From contig JAEDFA010000014.1 in the NCBI GenBank assembly GCA_016293005.1, positions 1 to 36,099 on the forward strand: a DNA stretch of 36,099 bases, in the 5' to 3' direction. Numbering within the stretch: position 1 is the first letter of the stretch; each line of letters begins with the position of its first letter. Below the pieces are notes generated by a model. That model saw only the letters and a program-made list of their open reading frames with translations, was not told the DNA's origin and did not search any database. The position numbers and the translations under genes are program-made. Below, one piece after another: positions 7,694-15,362 of the stretch. This DNA is from Treponema sp. (lineage in GTDB: Bacteria > Spirochaetota > Spirochaetia > Treponematales > Treponemataceae).

Positions 7694-8074
7694 ATGGCTA
7701 CAGTTAAAAAACGAAGGGAAAAGAAAAGCGTATACGAAGGTAATGTTTACATTCAGGCTACGTTTAATAATACTATCGTTACTATTACAGACTTAAAGGG
7801 AAATGCTCTTTCTTGGGCATCTTCTGGTGGTCTTGGTTTCCGTGGAGCTAAAAAATCAACTCCATTTGCTGCGCAGACAGTTGCCGAAACAGCTGTTCAG
7901 AAAGCAGTAAGTTACGGTTTGCGTGAAGTTCATGTATTCGTTAAAGGACCGGGAATGGGTCGTGAAAATGCTATTCGTTCTCTTGGTGCAATGGGATTGA
8001 AAGTAAAATCTATTTCTGATGTTACACCGATTCCGCATAACGGATGTCGCCCTCGCAAAACTCGCCGTATGTAG
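7694..8074 (+). CDS. rpsK: 30S ribosomal protein S11
   Basis: S11 lies on the platform near the E-site mRNA path. The 126-residue product has VYIQATFNNTIVTITDLKGNALSWASSGGLGFRGAKKSTPFAAQ, VFVKGPGMGRENAIRSLGAMGLKVKSISDVTPIPHNGCRPRKTRRM; the GPGxGRExAIR and PHNGCRPxKxRR motifs are diagnostic. GGAGGA precedes the ATG. The basic N-terminus (ATVKKRREKKS) is ordinary. Confidence 0.97.
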   Translation: MATVKKRREKKSVYEGNVYIQATFNNTIVTITDLKGNALSWASSGGLGFRGAKKSTPFAAQTVAETAVQKAVSYGLREVHVFVKGPGMGRENAIRSLGAMGLKVKSISDVTPIPHNGCRPRKTRRM

Positions 8075-8094
8075 TTTTAAGGAGATCATAAGTA

Positions 8095-8730
8095 ATGGCT
8101 AGATATACAGGTCCAGTTTGTCGAATGTGTCGTGCAGACGGAAGAAAATTGATGTTGAAGGGGCAGCGTTGTATGAGCGATAAGTGCCCTATGAACAAAA
8201 AACGTGGTGCTCCAGGTAAAGATCCAAAACAGCGTTTAGGAAAACGCTCTGAATATAGTCTTCAGTTAATCGAAAAACAGAAGATTAAACGCATGTATGG
8301 ATTGCTTGAAAAACAGTTCCATTTGGCATACGAAAAAGCAACTAGAATGCCTGGTGTTACTGGTGAAAACTTTATTCAGCTTCTTGAAAGAAGACTCGAC
8401 AATGTTGTTTACAGAATGCATTTTGCGGTTAGCAGAAGTCAGGCTCGTCAGCTTGTTCTTCACGGTCATATTCTTGTAAATGGAAAGGCTGTTGATATTG
8501 CCAGTTATGAAGTAAAAGCTGGTGATGTTATTGAAGTAAAAGAAAAGAGTAAAAAACTTACTGCAATCCAGGAAGCATTAAACGAAGTTTCTAAATCAGG
8601 AACAATGCCGTGGGTTACTGTCGATGTTGATGCTGTAAAAGGAACATTTACTGCAATTCCAAGACGAGAAGAAATCGTTGATTTGGCTGATATAAAAGAA
8701 CAGCTTGTTGTTGAATTCTATTCTAAATAA
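8095..8730 (+). CDS. rpsD: 30S ribosomal protein S4 (zinc-binding form)
   Basis: S4 nucleates 16S 5'-domain assembly; in E. coli it also represses the alpha operon. The 211-residue product has a cysteine-rich N-terminus (CRMCR, then CMSDKCP; C-x2-C-x13-C-x4-C), the C-plus pattern. It also has RLDNVVYRMHFAVSRSQARQLVLHGHILVNGKAVDIASYEVKAGDVIEVKEKS, an S4 RNA-binding domain at about residues 95-160. AAGGAG at 8079-8084 precedes the start. Position before rpoA is canonical. Confidence 0.97.
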   Translation: MARYTGPVCRMCRADGRKLMLKGQRCMSDKCPMNKKRGAPGKDPKQRLGKRSEYSLQLIEKQKIKRMYGLLEKQFHLAYEKATRMPGVTGENFIQLLERRLDNVVYRMHFAVSRSQARQLVLHGHILVNGKAVDIASYEVKAGDVIEVKEKSKKLTAIQEALNEVSKSGTMPWVTVDVDAVKGTFTAIPRREEIVDLADIKEQLVVEFYSK

Positions 8731-8741
8731 GAGGAGTTGAG

Positions 8742-9797
8742 ATGGCTCGCAAAAATCTGCTTAAAGGTTTTAAGAAACCGAAGGGTATTAACTTTGAGCA
8801 TCTTGAGACAAATCCGAATTATGGAAAGTTTACAGCGTTCCCTTTTGAAACTGGTTTCGGTACAACTGTAGGAAATACATTGCGCCGTGTACTTCTTTCG
8901 TCTATTCAGGGGTATGCAGTTACTTCAATTCGTATTACATCTTATGATGCTGATGGTGTTCCTCATGTTATTTCCAGTGAATTTGAAGCTATTCCAAATG
9001 TAGTGGAAGATACATTGGAGATTATTAACAGTCTGAAACAGATTCGTTTGCGACTCCCGAACGACATAGAAGAAGACACAATCCTTTACGAATTTGCAGG
9101 TCCAGGAACTGTAAAAAGCCAGGATTTTGCAAAAGAAGGACAGCTTGAAGTTATGACTAAAGATATGGTTGTCTTTACAATGATGGATAGCGCAAAACTT
9201 GATATTGAAATTCAGGTTGACTTAGGTAGAGGATATGTTCCAGCAGAAGTAAATGACCATTACATTGAAGTTGATGGTACAATCCCAATGGATGCTATTT
9301 TTACTCCTGTTCCAAAGGTAAAATATTCTATTGAGCCTTGTCGTGTAGGTCAGCGTAATGATTATGATAAGCTTGTACTTGAAATTTGGACAGACGGAAC
9401 AATTGCACCGGAAGATGCATTAGGAGAAGCTGCAAAGATTGCAGAAGATCATTTTTCAATCTTTGTAAATTTTAATGATAGTGAAGTCGCTGGTAATGAC
9501 GATAGCGATGAAGATGATGCTAAAGTTAAAGAGATTCTTAACACACCTGTTGAGGAACTTGAACTTTCTGTTCGTTCTTCTAACTGCTTGAAGAACGCTA
9601 ACATTAAAACTATCGGTGAATTAACTAAAAAGACAGAAGATGATATTGCAAAAACCAGAAATTTCGGTAAGAAGAGCCTTACAGAAATTAAGGAAAAATT
9701 GCAGGAATGGGGTCTTTCCCTTGGTATGACTGATTACAGTCATCTGAAGAATTCTGTCAATAATACAAAGCAGAAGGAAGAAACAGATGAATCATAG
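8742..9797 (+). CDS. rpoA: RNA polymerase alpha subunit
   Basis: Alpha scaffolds RNA polymerase assembly and contacts UP elements and activators. The 351-residue product has the N-terminal dimerisation domain (FTAFPFETGFGTTVGNTLRRVLLSSIQGYAVTSIRI) and a C-terminal domain after an acidic linker (NDDSDEDDAK, about residue 250), with TPVEELELSVRSSNCLKNANIKTIGELTKKTEDDI and NFGKKSLTEIKEKL, the helix-hairpin-helix that binds DNA. It is slightly longer than the E. coli subunit because of an extra C-terminal tail. Its last 11 bases overlap rplQ. Confidence 0.97.
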   Translation: MARKNLLKGFKKPKGINFEHLETNPNYGKFTAFPFETGFGTTVGNTLRRVLLSSIQGYAVTSIRITSYDADGVPHVISSEFEAIPNVVEDTLEIINSLKQIRLRLPNDIEEDTILYEFAGPGTVKSQDFAKEGQLEVMTKDMVVFTMMDSAKLDIEIQVDLGRGYVPAEVNDHYIEVDGTIPMDAIFTPVPKVKYSIEPCRVGQRNDYDKLVLEIWTDGTIAPEDALGEAAKIAEDHFSIFVNFNDSEVAGNDDSDEDDAKVKEILNTPVEELELSVRSSNCLKNANIKTIGELTKKTEDDIAKTRNFGKKSLTEIKEKLQEWGLSLGMTDYSHLKNSVNNTKQKEETDES

Positions 9798-10227
9798 AAA
9801 TGGTTTTAATCCGCTTTCGCGAACAACAGCACATCGTCGTGCAATGTCACGCAATATGGTAACATCGCTTTTTAGATTTGAGCGTATCACTACGACAAAA
9901 TCTAAAGCTCTTGAAGTGCGCAAAGCAGCTGAAAAATTGATTACTAGAGCAAAAGTTGATTCTGTACACAATCGTCGTGAAGCAGCAAAATTTATTGCTG
10001 ATGAAAAAGTATTGAACAAATTGTTTACAGAAATCGGTCCTCGAATGAAAGACCGTAATGGTGGTTATACTCGCGTTTTGAAACTCGGTTTCAGACAGGG
10101 GGATGCAGCGGACATGGTAATCCTTGAATTAGTTGATTATAAACTTGAAGCTGCTGATGAAAAAGAAGCTCCAAAGGCAAAAAAAACATCTGCAAAGAAA
10201 GCATCTGATGCTGCGGATAAGGAGTAG
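9787..10227 (+). CDS. rplQ: 50S ribosomal protein L17
   Basis: The 146-residue product starts with the diagnostic region (G)FNPLSRTTAHRRAMSRNMVTSLFRFERITTTKSKALEVRKAAEKLITRAK. It also contains RREAAKFIADEKVLNKLFTEIGPRMKDRNGGYTRVLKLGFRQGDAADMVILELV. A short lysine/alanine-rich tail follows. The ATG lies inside rpoA (11-base overlap) with AAGGAAG at about 9774-9780 as ribosome-binding site, so translation is probably coupled to rpoA. Confidence 0.97.
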   Translation: MNHRNGFNPLSRTTAHRRAMSRNMVTSLFRFERITTTKSKALEVRKAAEKLITRAKVDSVHNRREAAKFIADEKVLNKLFTEIGPRMKDRNGGYTRVLKLGFRQGDAADMVILELVDYKLEAADEKEAPKAKKTSAKKASDAADKE

Positions 10228-10230
10228 AAT

Positions 10231-10425
10231 ATGGCTAAGAACCATCGTGGAACTGGTATTCGTGAACTTGCTGCACACGGAAGAGGAACTTGTCCTATTT
10301 GCAAAAGTACTGGAATCAAAGTTCTTTATGAAAAAGAAATTGATGGAAACACAGTGAATATTTGCAAATTTTGTAATGCAAACTTAAAAAATAAAGCTAA
10401 AAAAGCTGCTCCACAAGCAGAGTAG
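10231..10425 (+). CDS. Small zinc-ribbon protein, last gene of the ribosomal cluster
   Basis: A 64-residue ORF three bases after rplQ and before the cluster terminator. It has C-P-I-C (residues about 21-24) and C-K-F-C (about 46-49), separated by a strand-rich spacer (IKVLYEKEIDGNTVNI), which is the layout of a rubredoxin-like zinc ribbon. The flanks are basic (AKNHRGTG at the start, NLKNKAKKAAP near the end), as expected for an rRNA-binding protein. AAGGAG at 10219-10224 sits at the rplQ end. I do not recognise it as a named ribosomal protein. A ribosome-associated or transcription-associated role is suggested only by position, size and charge. Confidence 0.75.
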   Translation: MAKNHRGTGIRELAAHGRGTCPICKSTGIKVLYEKEIDGNTVNICKFCNANLKNKAKKAAPQAE

Positions 10426-10445
10426 TTTTTTCTAAAGTTGCATTA

Positions 10446-10480
10446 AACCGCCTCAATTTTCTGGGGCGGTTCTTTTTTTT
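10446..10480 (+). terminator. Intrinsic terminator of the ribosomal cluster
   Basis: AACCGCCTC (10446-10454) pairs with GGGGCGGTT (10463-10471), nine pairs with one G-U, an eight-base loop, followed by C and eight T residues (10473-10480). It lies 20 bases after the zinc-ribbon stop and is the clearest terminator in the window. Confidence 0.92.
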
Positions 10481-10549
10481 ATGAAAGTTTTTTACTTTAT
10501 ATTATTTTTTATAGATTTTTTATTCGTAAGTTTGTGCTATGGGTTTTGA

Positions 10550-11086
10550 TTAAAAAATCGGGATGAGTTTTATAATGGAAAGGTAATACGAGTTTTTTTG
10601 TGAAGAAGTGTATTTGTTCAGTGACAGTGATATTTCTATGGAGTTTATTTCTGAAGAAATGTCGATTTCCTGTTCGTTTTGAGAAAATGAAGAAGTGATG
10701 TTTTTGCTTTCGTCAAGGATAAAAGTTTTTATTGAAAAAGATGGATTTGTTACACTGTTTGTTTGAAAGAAAGTTTTAAGAGATTGTACATATTTTTTTT
10801 GAGGAAAATCGATTTTTATTGTTACTGAATTCGTGCTTGAACCTGTAGAATCAGTTGTGTTTGTTTTAAATTTGAAGAAAGTATCGTCTTCGCTGAAAAT
10901 ATTTTGAAATTCTCCTTCACTGTAGTTTTTTAATAAGTTTGAATTTTTTCCGTAGCCGGTTGATGTAAGCGTTGCGTTGAAAGAGTTTGAAGTGTAGTAG
11001 AGAGTTCCGTCTTGGGCAGAATTTATTGTTGAGCAGGCAGAAAAAAATATCGGAAGAAAAACTATAAATAAAATTTTAATTTTCAT
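10550..11086 (-). CDS. Putative lipoprotein, unknown function
   Basis: A 178-residue protein on the minus strand. Its N-terminus has two lysines, a hydrophobic stretch (ILFIVFLPIFF) and a lipobox FFSAC with Cys at about residue 17, so it is probably lipidated and membrane-anchored. The rest is rich in Ser, Thr and Asn, resembling a beta-rich exported protein; no domain is recognised. I chose the ATG at 11084-11086 rather than the upstream TTG at 11101. The latter would put the -10 box inside the gene, and no Shine-Dalgarno sequence precedes either start. A strong promoter (11093-11120) predicts a transcript beginning at this ATG. It is the only gene on this strand before mnmE. Confidence 0.75.
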   Translation of the reverse strand: MKIKILFIVFLPIFFSACSTINSAQDGTLYYTSNSFNATLTSTGYGKNSNLLKNYSEGEFQNIFSEDDTFFKFKTNTTDSTGSSTNSVTIKIDFPQKKYVQSLKTFFQTNSVTNPSFSIKTFILDESKNITSSFSQNEQEIDISSEINSIEISLSLNKYTSSQKNSYYLSIIKLIPIF

Positions 11087-11120
11087 TCTGTAATTATACA
11101 AGTTTTTTTTACCGGGTCAA
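11086..11120 (-). promoter_or_regulatory. Sigma70-type promoter of the lipoprotein gene, leaderless geometry
   Basis: Reading the minus strand, TTGACC (plus 11115-11120), a 16-base spacer, then a perfect TATAAT (11093-11098). Seven bases after the last -10 base comes position 11086, the A of the ATG. No Shine-Dalgarno sequence lies between the -10 box and the ATG. Confidence 0.75.
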
Positions 11121-11240
11121 AGGGGGATGCAGCAGCGATTGGAGGTGCGCGTAAGCGTTCCAGGCGAAGACTGGAATGAGCGTCTAGCGGAACACCGGAA
11201 AGCGCGGTTTTTGCAAAGTCTTTGCAAAAAGCTGCCCGGA
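11121..11240. repeat. GC-rich, hairpin-forming intergenic block, likely a repeat element
   Basis: A block of about 120 bases, much richer in GC than its flanks, lying between two divergent promoters. It contains TTCCAG (11158-11163) / CTGGAA (11171-11176), with a 7-base loop, and a perfect 10-base inverted repeat TTTTTGCAAA (11208-11217) / TTTGCAAAAA (11221-11230) around GTC. It is not an ORF. The composition, internal dyads and a loosely similar pattern upstream of ddl (GGGGAT, AGCGGAA, GCGTAAG at 17287-17324) suggest a dispersed repeat family. No second full copy lies in this window, so that is inference. Confidence 0.5.
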
Positions 11241-11262
11241 AGAAAATTCAAGGGATTTTATA

Positions 11263-11298
11263 TTGAATTTTAGTGAATTTCTGTGTATTTTATAAGTA
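11263..11298 (+). promoter_or_regulatory. Promoter of the 487-residue gene, leaderless geometry
   Basis: TTGAAT (11263-11268), exactly 17 bases, TATTTT (11286-11291), and position +1 predicted at 11298, the A of the ATG. No Shine-Dalgarno sequence precedes this ATG. Match to consensus is moderate. Confidence 0.5.
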
Positions 11299-12761
11299 TG
11301 GGAATGTCGATAGAATTTATTGTTGAAAAATTTTTGCAGTCATATTCAAAGCCTTTTACGAGAAGCGAATTTTCAGCAATGATGAAAGGGTTAAGACTTG
11401 TTTCTTCCGATAAAGAAGCAAATGCTCTTTTAGATTCGTTTGATTGCATTTATAAAATTTCAGATGATTATTATGTAACGCGTTCAGGGGCATTCTTAGA
11501 TTATTATTTCAGTTTCCAGCCAACTAAAGAAGAAATAGAAAACGGTGTTTTTTTAATCGGGGACAGGTGCATTCCGTTTATCGACAGTGAGTATGAAATT
11601 TCTTTTTTGAATTTTTGTTTTGACGGTCAAAAACTTAATAAAAAGGCGGTCGAATTTGATTCGGATTTTGTCCTTAATTTTTATTCGCTTTACGGGGATG
11701 AGTATGCTTCTCAGGTTATCGCTTCGGATGTTGTAAATCGAGATGTGGAATTAAGTAAATCCGGGTATGAGTTGCCGTCAAAAGTGAAAGTTACCTGCAT
11801 CGATATAGAACCGTTTATCAGGGACGGTCGTTTTTCTTTGGGTGACAGAATCGTTTGCCGCGTTATGGATTTTCTTTCGGGAACAATTTCAATAGAATTT
11901 TTAAAGCAGAATAGCGACAAATCTGTTTTTGATATTCAGGATTCTGAGCGCAAGGACTGGTATTCAAAACTTGAAAACGCGCTTGTAAATTCTTTTGAAA
12001 AAAACGGGCCTCTTTCTTCAATTTGCGCGCAGCTGACTTCTGTTTTTATTGAAAATAAAGATGCGCTTTCTGTAAAAAATTCAGGTTCGGTTCAGGAGCT
12101 TCTTGAGTTTTCAAATAAAATTTGTTATCAGTCGTTCGGGGTTGAAACAAGGCTCTGGAAAACTGGCGAAGAAATTCCTGCAATTGGAGAATGGAACGAG
12201 CAGGTTTCATCTGCTGAAGCTGATGACAGTGTTTTTCTTGATTTTTCTGAAGAAGACCTTGTGCCACAGGTCATAATTGATGCTTTTGTGAAAAATTCTC
12301 TTTTTAAGAAGAATTTTGATTCTGACTCTCTTATTGAGAAAATTTATCCTTATTATAAATATTTTTCTTCAGAATTGAAAAAATCAACATTATTGAACTT
12401 GAAAAGGCGACATGATATACTGAAAAAGTCTTATAATTATTTTGCAGATTACAATGCTGCCTGCGTTCGTTCCGATGTGCTTGAACTTTTTTCAAGAGTG
12501 AATGAATTAATGTCAAGAATTTCTATAGAATGTACAGATATTAAAAATCTTCCGTCGCAGGAACTTGTTGTTTTAAGTCAGATTTATCAGCATCTTGTAA
12601 AATTCCTTGAATTTTTTCAGTTTGATGATGTAGACAAATCTCTTGGCGATATTAAAGTTTCTGTTGACAATATGACTTTTACTTTTGATGTTATAAGTGA
12701 AGATTTAATTCGGGCGCTTGTGATTGAAGGACGAAAAGGATTTAAAATCGGGGAAAATTAG
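11298..12761 (+). CDS. Conserved-looking protein of unknown function upstream of ptsN
   Basis: A 487-residue, mostly alpha-helical, acidic and probably cytoplasmic protein: no signal peptide and no membrane segment. I do not recognise a named family. The N-terminal part (about 1-70) reads like a winged-helix-type region (FVEKFLQSY.., FTRSEFSAMMKGL, then YKISDDYYVTR). A middle region (about 160-200) has strand-rich GDRIVCRVMDFLSGTISIEFL, possibly a small beta-barrel. The C-terminal 150 residues are helical. ATG at 11298 is preferred over GTG at 11283 and ATG at 11304 because the promoter geometry ends on it. It is followed after 20 bases by ptsN, so the two are likely co-transcribed and may act together; this is inference from position. 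Confidence 0.7.
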   Translation: MGMSIEFIVEKFLQSYSKPFTRSEFSAMMKGLRLVSSDKEANALLDSFDCIYKISDDYYVTRSGAFLDYYFSFQPTKEEIENGVFLIGDRCIPFIDSEYEISFLNFCFDGQKLNKKAVEFDSDFVLNFYSLYGDEYASQVIASDVVNRDVELSKSGYELPSKVKVTCIDIEPFIRDGRFSLGDRIVCRVMDFLSGTISIEFLKQNSDKSVFDIQDSERKDWYSKLENALVNSFEKNGPLSSICAQLTSVFIENKDALSVKNSGSVQELLEFSNKICYQSFGVETRLWKTGEEIPAIGEWNEQVSSAEADDSVFLDFSEEDLVPQVIIDAFVKNSLFKKNFDSDSLIEKIYPYYKYFSSELKKSTLLNLKRRHDILKKSYNYFADYNAACVRSDVLELFSRVNELMSRISIECTDIKNLPSQELVVLSQIYQHLVKFLEFFQFDDVDKSLGDIKVSVDNMTFTFDVISEDLIRALVIEGRKGFKIGEN

Positions 12762-12781
12762 TTTTGTTCTGAGGGGGAATT

Positions 12782-13246
12782 ATGAAAGAAAATTTAAAAA
12801 GCCTGATACAAAAGGGTGGAGTTTTTGTAGATGTTGAAGGAAAGACGCCGGAAGAAATTTATAAAAAAGTTTGTGATTCACTGACTTTTCCGCCGTCAAT
12901 AACGAAAGAAACTGTTTATAATGCGCTTTGCAGCCGTGAAAAAATCATGAGTACTGCAATTGGAAACGGAATTGCTCTTCCGCACGCAAGTTCGCCTGTT
13001 ATAAAAGAAGAAGATCAGCAGAGAATCGTTGTTGCATATTTAAAAACTCCGCTTGATATGAAAGCTCCTGATGAAAGGCTTGTATATGTGATGTTTTTTA
13101 TTTTGACACAGAACAGGCAGATTCATCTTGAAGTTCTTTCTTCGCTTGTAGAAGTTTTTGGAAAAATTAAATTCAGAAAACTTCTTGAAAGTAAGGCTTC
13201 TATTGAAGAAATTTTAAATGCGCTTGATTCGCTTGATGATGAATAA
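12782..13246 (+). CDS. ptsN: PTS EIIA domain protein of the fructose/nitrogen-regulatory type (PtsN-like)
   Basis: A 154-residue single-domain EIIA, a cytoplasmic phosphocarrier that accepts phosphate from HPr/NPr on histidine. Motifs seen: REKIMSTAIGNGIALPHA, with the phosphorylatable His in LPHA at about residue 67, and the C-terminal IHLEVLSSLVEVF region of the family. No EIIB or EIIC domain is attached and none is encoded nearby. This favours a regulatory rather than transport role, as known for stand-alone PtsN in other bacteria. GAGGGGG at about 12771-12777 is the ribosome-binding site. It shares an apparent operon with the unknown 487-residue gene, and transketolase follows under its own promoter. 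Confidence 0.85.
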   Translation: MKENLKSLIQKGGVFVDVEGKTPEEIYKKVCDSLTFPPSITKETVYNALCSREKIMSTAIGNGIALPHASSPVIKEEDQQRIVVAYLKTPLDMKAPDERLVYVMFFILTQNRQIHLEVLSSLVEVFGKIKFRKLLESKASIEEILNALDSLDDE

Positions 13247-13248
13247 AT

Positions 13249-13291
13249 TTGCGTTTAAAAATTAATTCTGGTATTCTAGGGATTTTCCCTA
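13249..13291 (+). promoter_or_regulatory. Candidate tkt promoter with overlapping palindrome
   Basis: TTGCGT (13249-13254), 17 bases, TATTCT (13272-13277) is a moderate sigma70-type match. A perfect palindromic arm pair TAGGGA (13277-13282) / TCCCTA (13286-13291) with a TTT centre begins at the last -10 base and covers the predicted start of transcription (about 13284), a position suited to a repressor. As RNA, the hairpin is followed by A rather than T residues, so on the plus strand it is not an intrinsic terminator. Confidence 0.45.
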
Positions 13292-13348
13292 AAAAATAAA
13301 ACCGGTTAAAAAGGCGAAAATTATTTTTCGTTTTGAAGGATGATTAAA

Positions 13349-15325
13349 ATGAATGAAAAAGCAATTAATGCTGTAGCAACTTCTATTCGAAGTTTGTCAA
13401 TGGATGCAATTCAGAAGGCAAATTCTGGACATCCGGGAACGCCTCTTGGTGCGGCTGAAGCGGCTGCAGTCCTTTATGGTGAAGTCCTGAAGCACAATCC
13501 TGCTGATTCTAAATGGGCGGACAGAGACAGATTTGTTTTGTCTGCAGGTCATGGTTCGATGTTACTTTATTCAATCTTACATTTAAGCGGATATAAAGTT
13601 TCCCTCGATGATATAAAATCATTCCGTCAGGTTGGTTCAGTTTGCTGCGGGCACCCGGAATATGGTATTACAGATGGTGTTGAATGTACTGCAGGTCCGT
13701 TGGGACAGGGTGTTTCTATGGCTGTGGGAATGGCGATTGCTGAATCTATGCTTGCTGCAAAATTCAATACGAAAAATCATACAATTGTAAATCACTATAC
13801 TTATTCTTTGGTTGGGGAAGGCTGTCTTGAAGAAGGCGTTTCTTCAGAGGCGTGTTCGCTGGCAGGAACTTTAAAACTTGGAAAATTAATTGTTTTCTAC
13901 GATCAGAATAAAATTTCAATTGACGGTTCAACAGATATTACATTTGATGAAGATGTTGCAAAAAGATACGAGGCTTATGGCTGGCAGGTTTTGAAAGGAA
14001 ATATGTACAAGCCGTCCGAAATTTTAAAACTTGTTGAAAAAGCAAAAAAATGTTCGGATAAACCTTCGCTTATTATCTTAAAATCTATAATCGGTTTCAG
14101 TTCTCCAAAGCAGGGAACTTGTGATACACATGGTGCTCCTCTTGGCGTTGACGGTGTAAAAGAAGCAAAAAAAACTTTAGGTCTCCCAGAAGACAAAGAT
14201 TTTTATGTTCTTCCTGAAGCGTACGAATATTTTGAAAGTAAAAAAGCTCTCTGGCAAAAAGCCGAAGATGACTGGAATAAAGAATTCGATGAATGGGCAA
14301 AAGAAAATCCTGATTTGAAGAAACTCTGGGATGCTTTCTATAATGATGAACAGACTGCTTCGCCGGAAGAAATCGTTTTTTCTGATACTGATAAAATGGC
14401 AACTCGTGATGCAAGCGGAAAAGTTCTCAATATGATGTGCCAGAAATATGCAAATATTGTAGGTGGTTCTGCTGATTTGGCAGGTCCGAATAAAACTGTA
14501 TTAAAAGACTGCGGAGGCATTTATTCTGCACAAAATAGAACTGGACGCACTATCGAATACGGAATTCGTGAATTTGCAATGAGTGCTGTCTGCTCTGGAA
14601 TAAAACTTCACGGTGGTCTTCGTCCTTTCTGTGCAACTTTCCTTGTATTTGCAGATTATTTAAGGGCTCAGATGCGAGTTGCTTCCCTGATGAAACTTCC
14701 GATTATTTATGTTTTGTCTCACGATTCAATTTATGTTGGTGAAGATGGTCCTACTCATCAGCCGGTTGAAACGCTTTCTTCTTTGCGTGCAATTCCTAAT
14801 GTTCAGGTTTTGCGCCCGGCAGATGCACAGGAAACTTTGGAAGCATGGAAAATAGCTTACGAGTCAAAAGATCATCCTGTATGTATCGTGCTGACTCGAC
14901 AGGCTGTTCAGGGTTTTTCTAAAGCTGATTCAAACTGGAAAGAAAATATTAGAAAATCAGGTGCATATATTGCTCTCGATTGTGATGGAAAGCCGGATAT
15001 TACGGTTCTTGCAACAGGTTCAGAAGTTTCTATGGCAATCGCTTCTGCTTCTCTTGTTCAAGGCAAAAAAATCCGTGTTCTTTCTGTAATCGATTACAAT
15101 AAGTTTGATGAACTTTCGTGCGAAGAGCAGGAAAAACTTTTTGGCGGGGCTCAACGAATCGTATGCTGCGAGGCTGGAATCAGTGCTGATTGGAAACAGT
15201 TTGCAACTAATAAAAAAACAGATTTGTTCTGTATTGACCGCTTTGGTGAATCAGGACCTGCTCAGAAAGTTGCAGAACACTTGGGCTTTACTCAGGAAAA
15301 ATTTGCTGAACTTTTAAATCAATAA
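13349..15325 (+). CDS. tkt: Transketolase
   Basis: Thiamine-diphosphate enzyme of the non-oxidative pentose phosphate pathway; cytoplasmic. The 658-residue product has SGHPGTPLGAAEAA, LSAGHGSMLLYSILHL, GPLGQGVSMAVGMAIAE, YDQNKISIDGSTDI, SADLAGPNKT, IEYGIREFAMSAV (with the catalytic Glu of REF) and SHDSIYVGEDGPTHQPVETL. The cofactor motif reads GEGCLEEG instead of the usual GDG...EG, placing Glu where the Mg-binding Asp normally lies. The ATG at 13349 is preferred over that at 13340 because AAGGA (13336-13340) is eight bases upstream of it and overlaps the earlier ATG. It probably has its own promoter and a terminator-like hairpin downstream. Confidence 0.95.
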   Translation: MNEKAINAVATSIRSLSMDAIQKANSGHPGTPLGAAEAAAVLYGEVLKHNPADSKWADRDRFVLSAGHGSMLLYSILHLSGYKVSLDDIKSFRQVGSVCCGHPEYGITDGVECTAGPLGQGVSMAVGMAIAESMLAAKFNTKNHTIVNHYTYSLVGEGCLEEGVSSEACSLAGTLKLGKLIVFYDQNKISIDGSTDITFDEDVAKRYEAYGWQVLKGNMYKPSEILKLVEKAKKCSDKPSLIILKSIIGFSSPKQGTCDTHGAPLGVDGVKEAKKTLGLPEDKDFYVLPEAYEYFESKKALWQKAEDDWNKEFDEWAKENPDLKKLWDAFYNDEQTASPEEIVFSDTDKMATRDASGKVLNMMCQKYANIVGGSADLAGPNKTVLKDCGGIYSAQNRTGRTIEYGIREFAMSAVCSGIKLHGGLRPFCATFLVFADYLRAQMRVASLMKLPIIYVLSHDSIYVGEDGPTHQPVETLSSLRAIPNVQVLRPADAQETLEAWKIAYESKDHPVCIVLTRQAVQGFSKADSNWKENIRKSGAYIALDCDGKPDITVLATGSEVSMAIASASLVQGKKIRVLSVIDYNKFDELSCEEQEKLFGGAQRIVCCEAGISADWKQFATNKKTDLFCIDRFGESGPAQKVAEHLGFTQEKFAELLNQ

Positions 15326-15362
15326 AATTTTAAATGGTGGAAAATGGGGCTGTAAAAATTGT

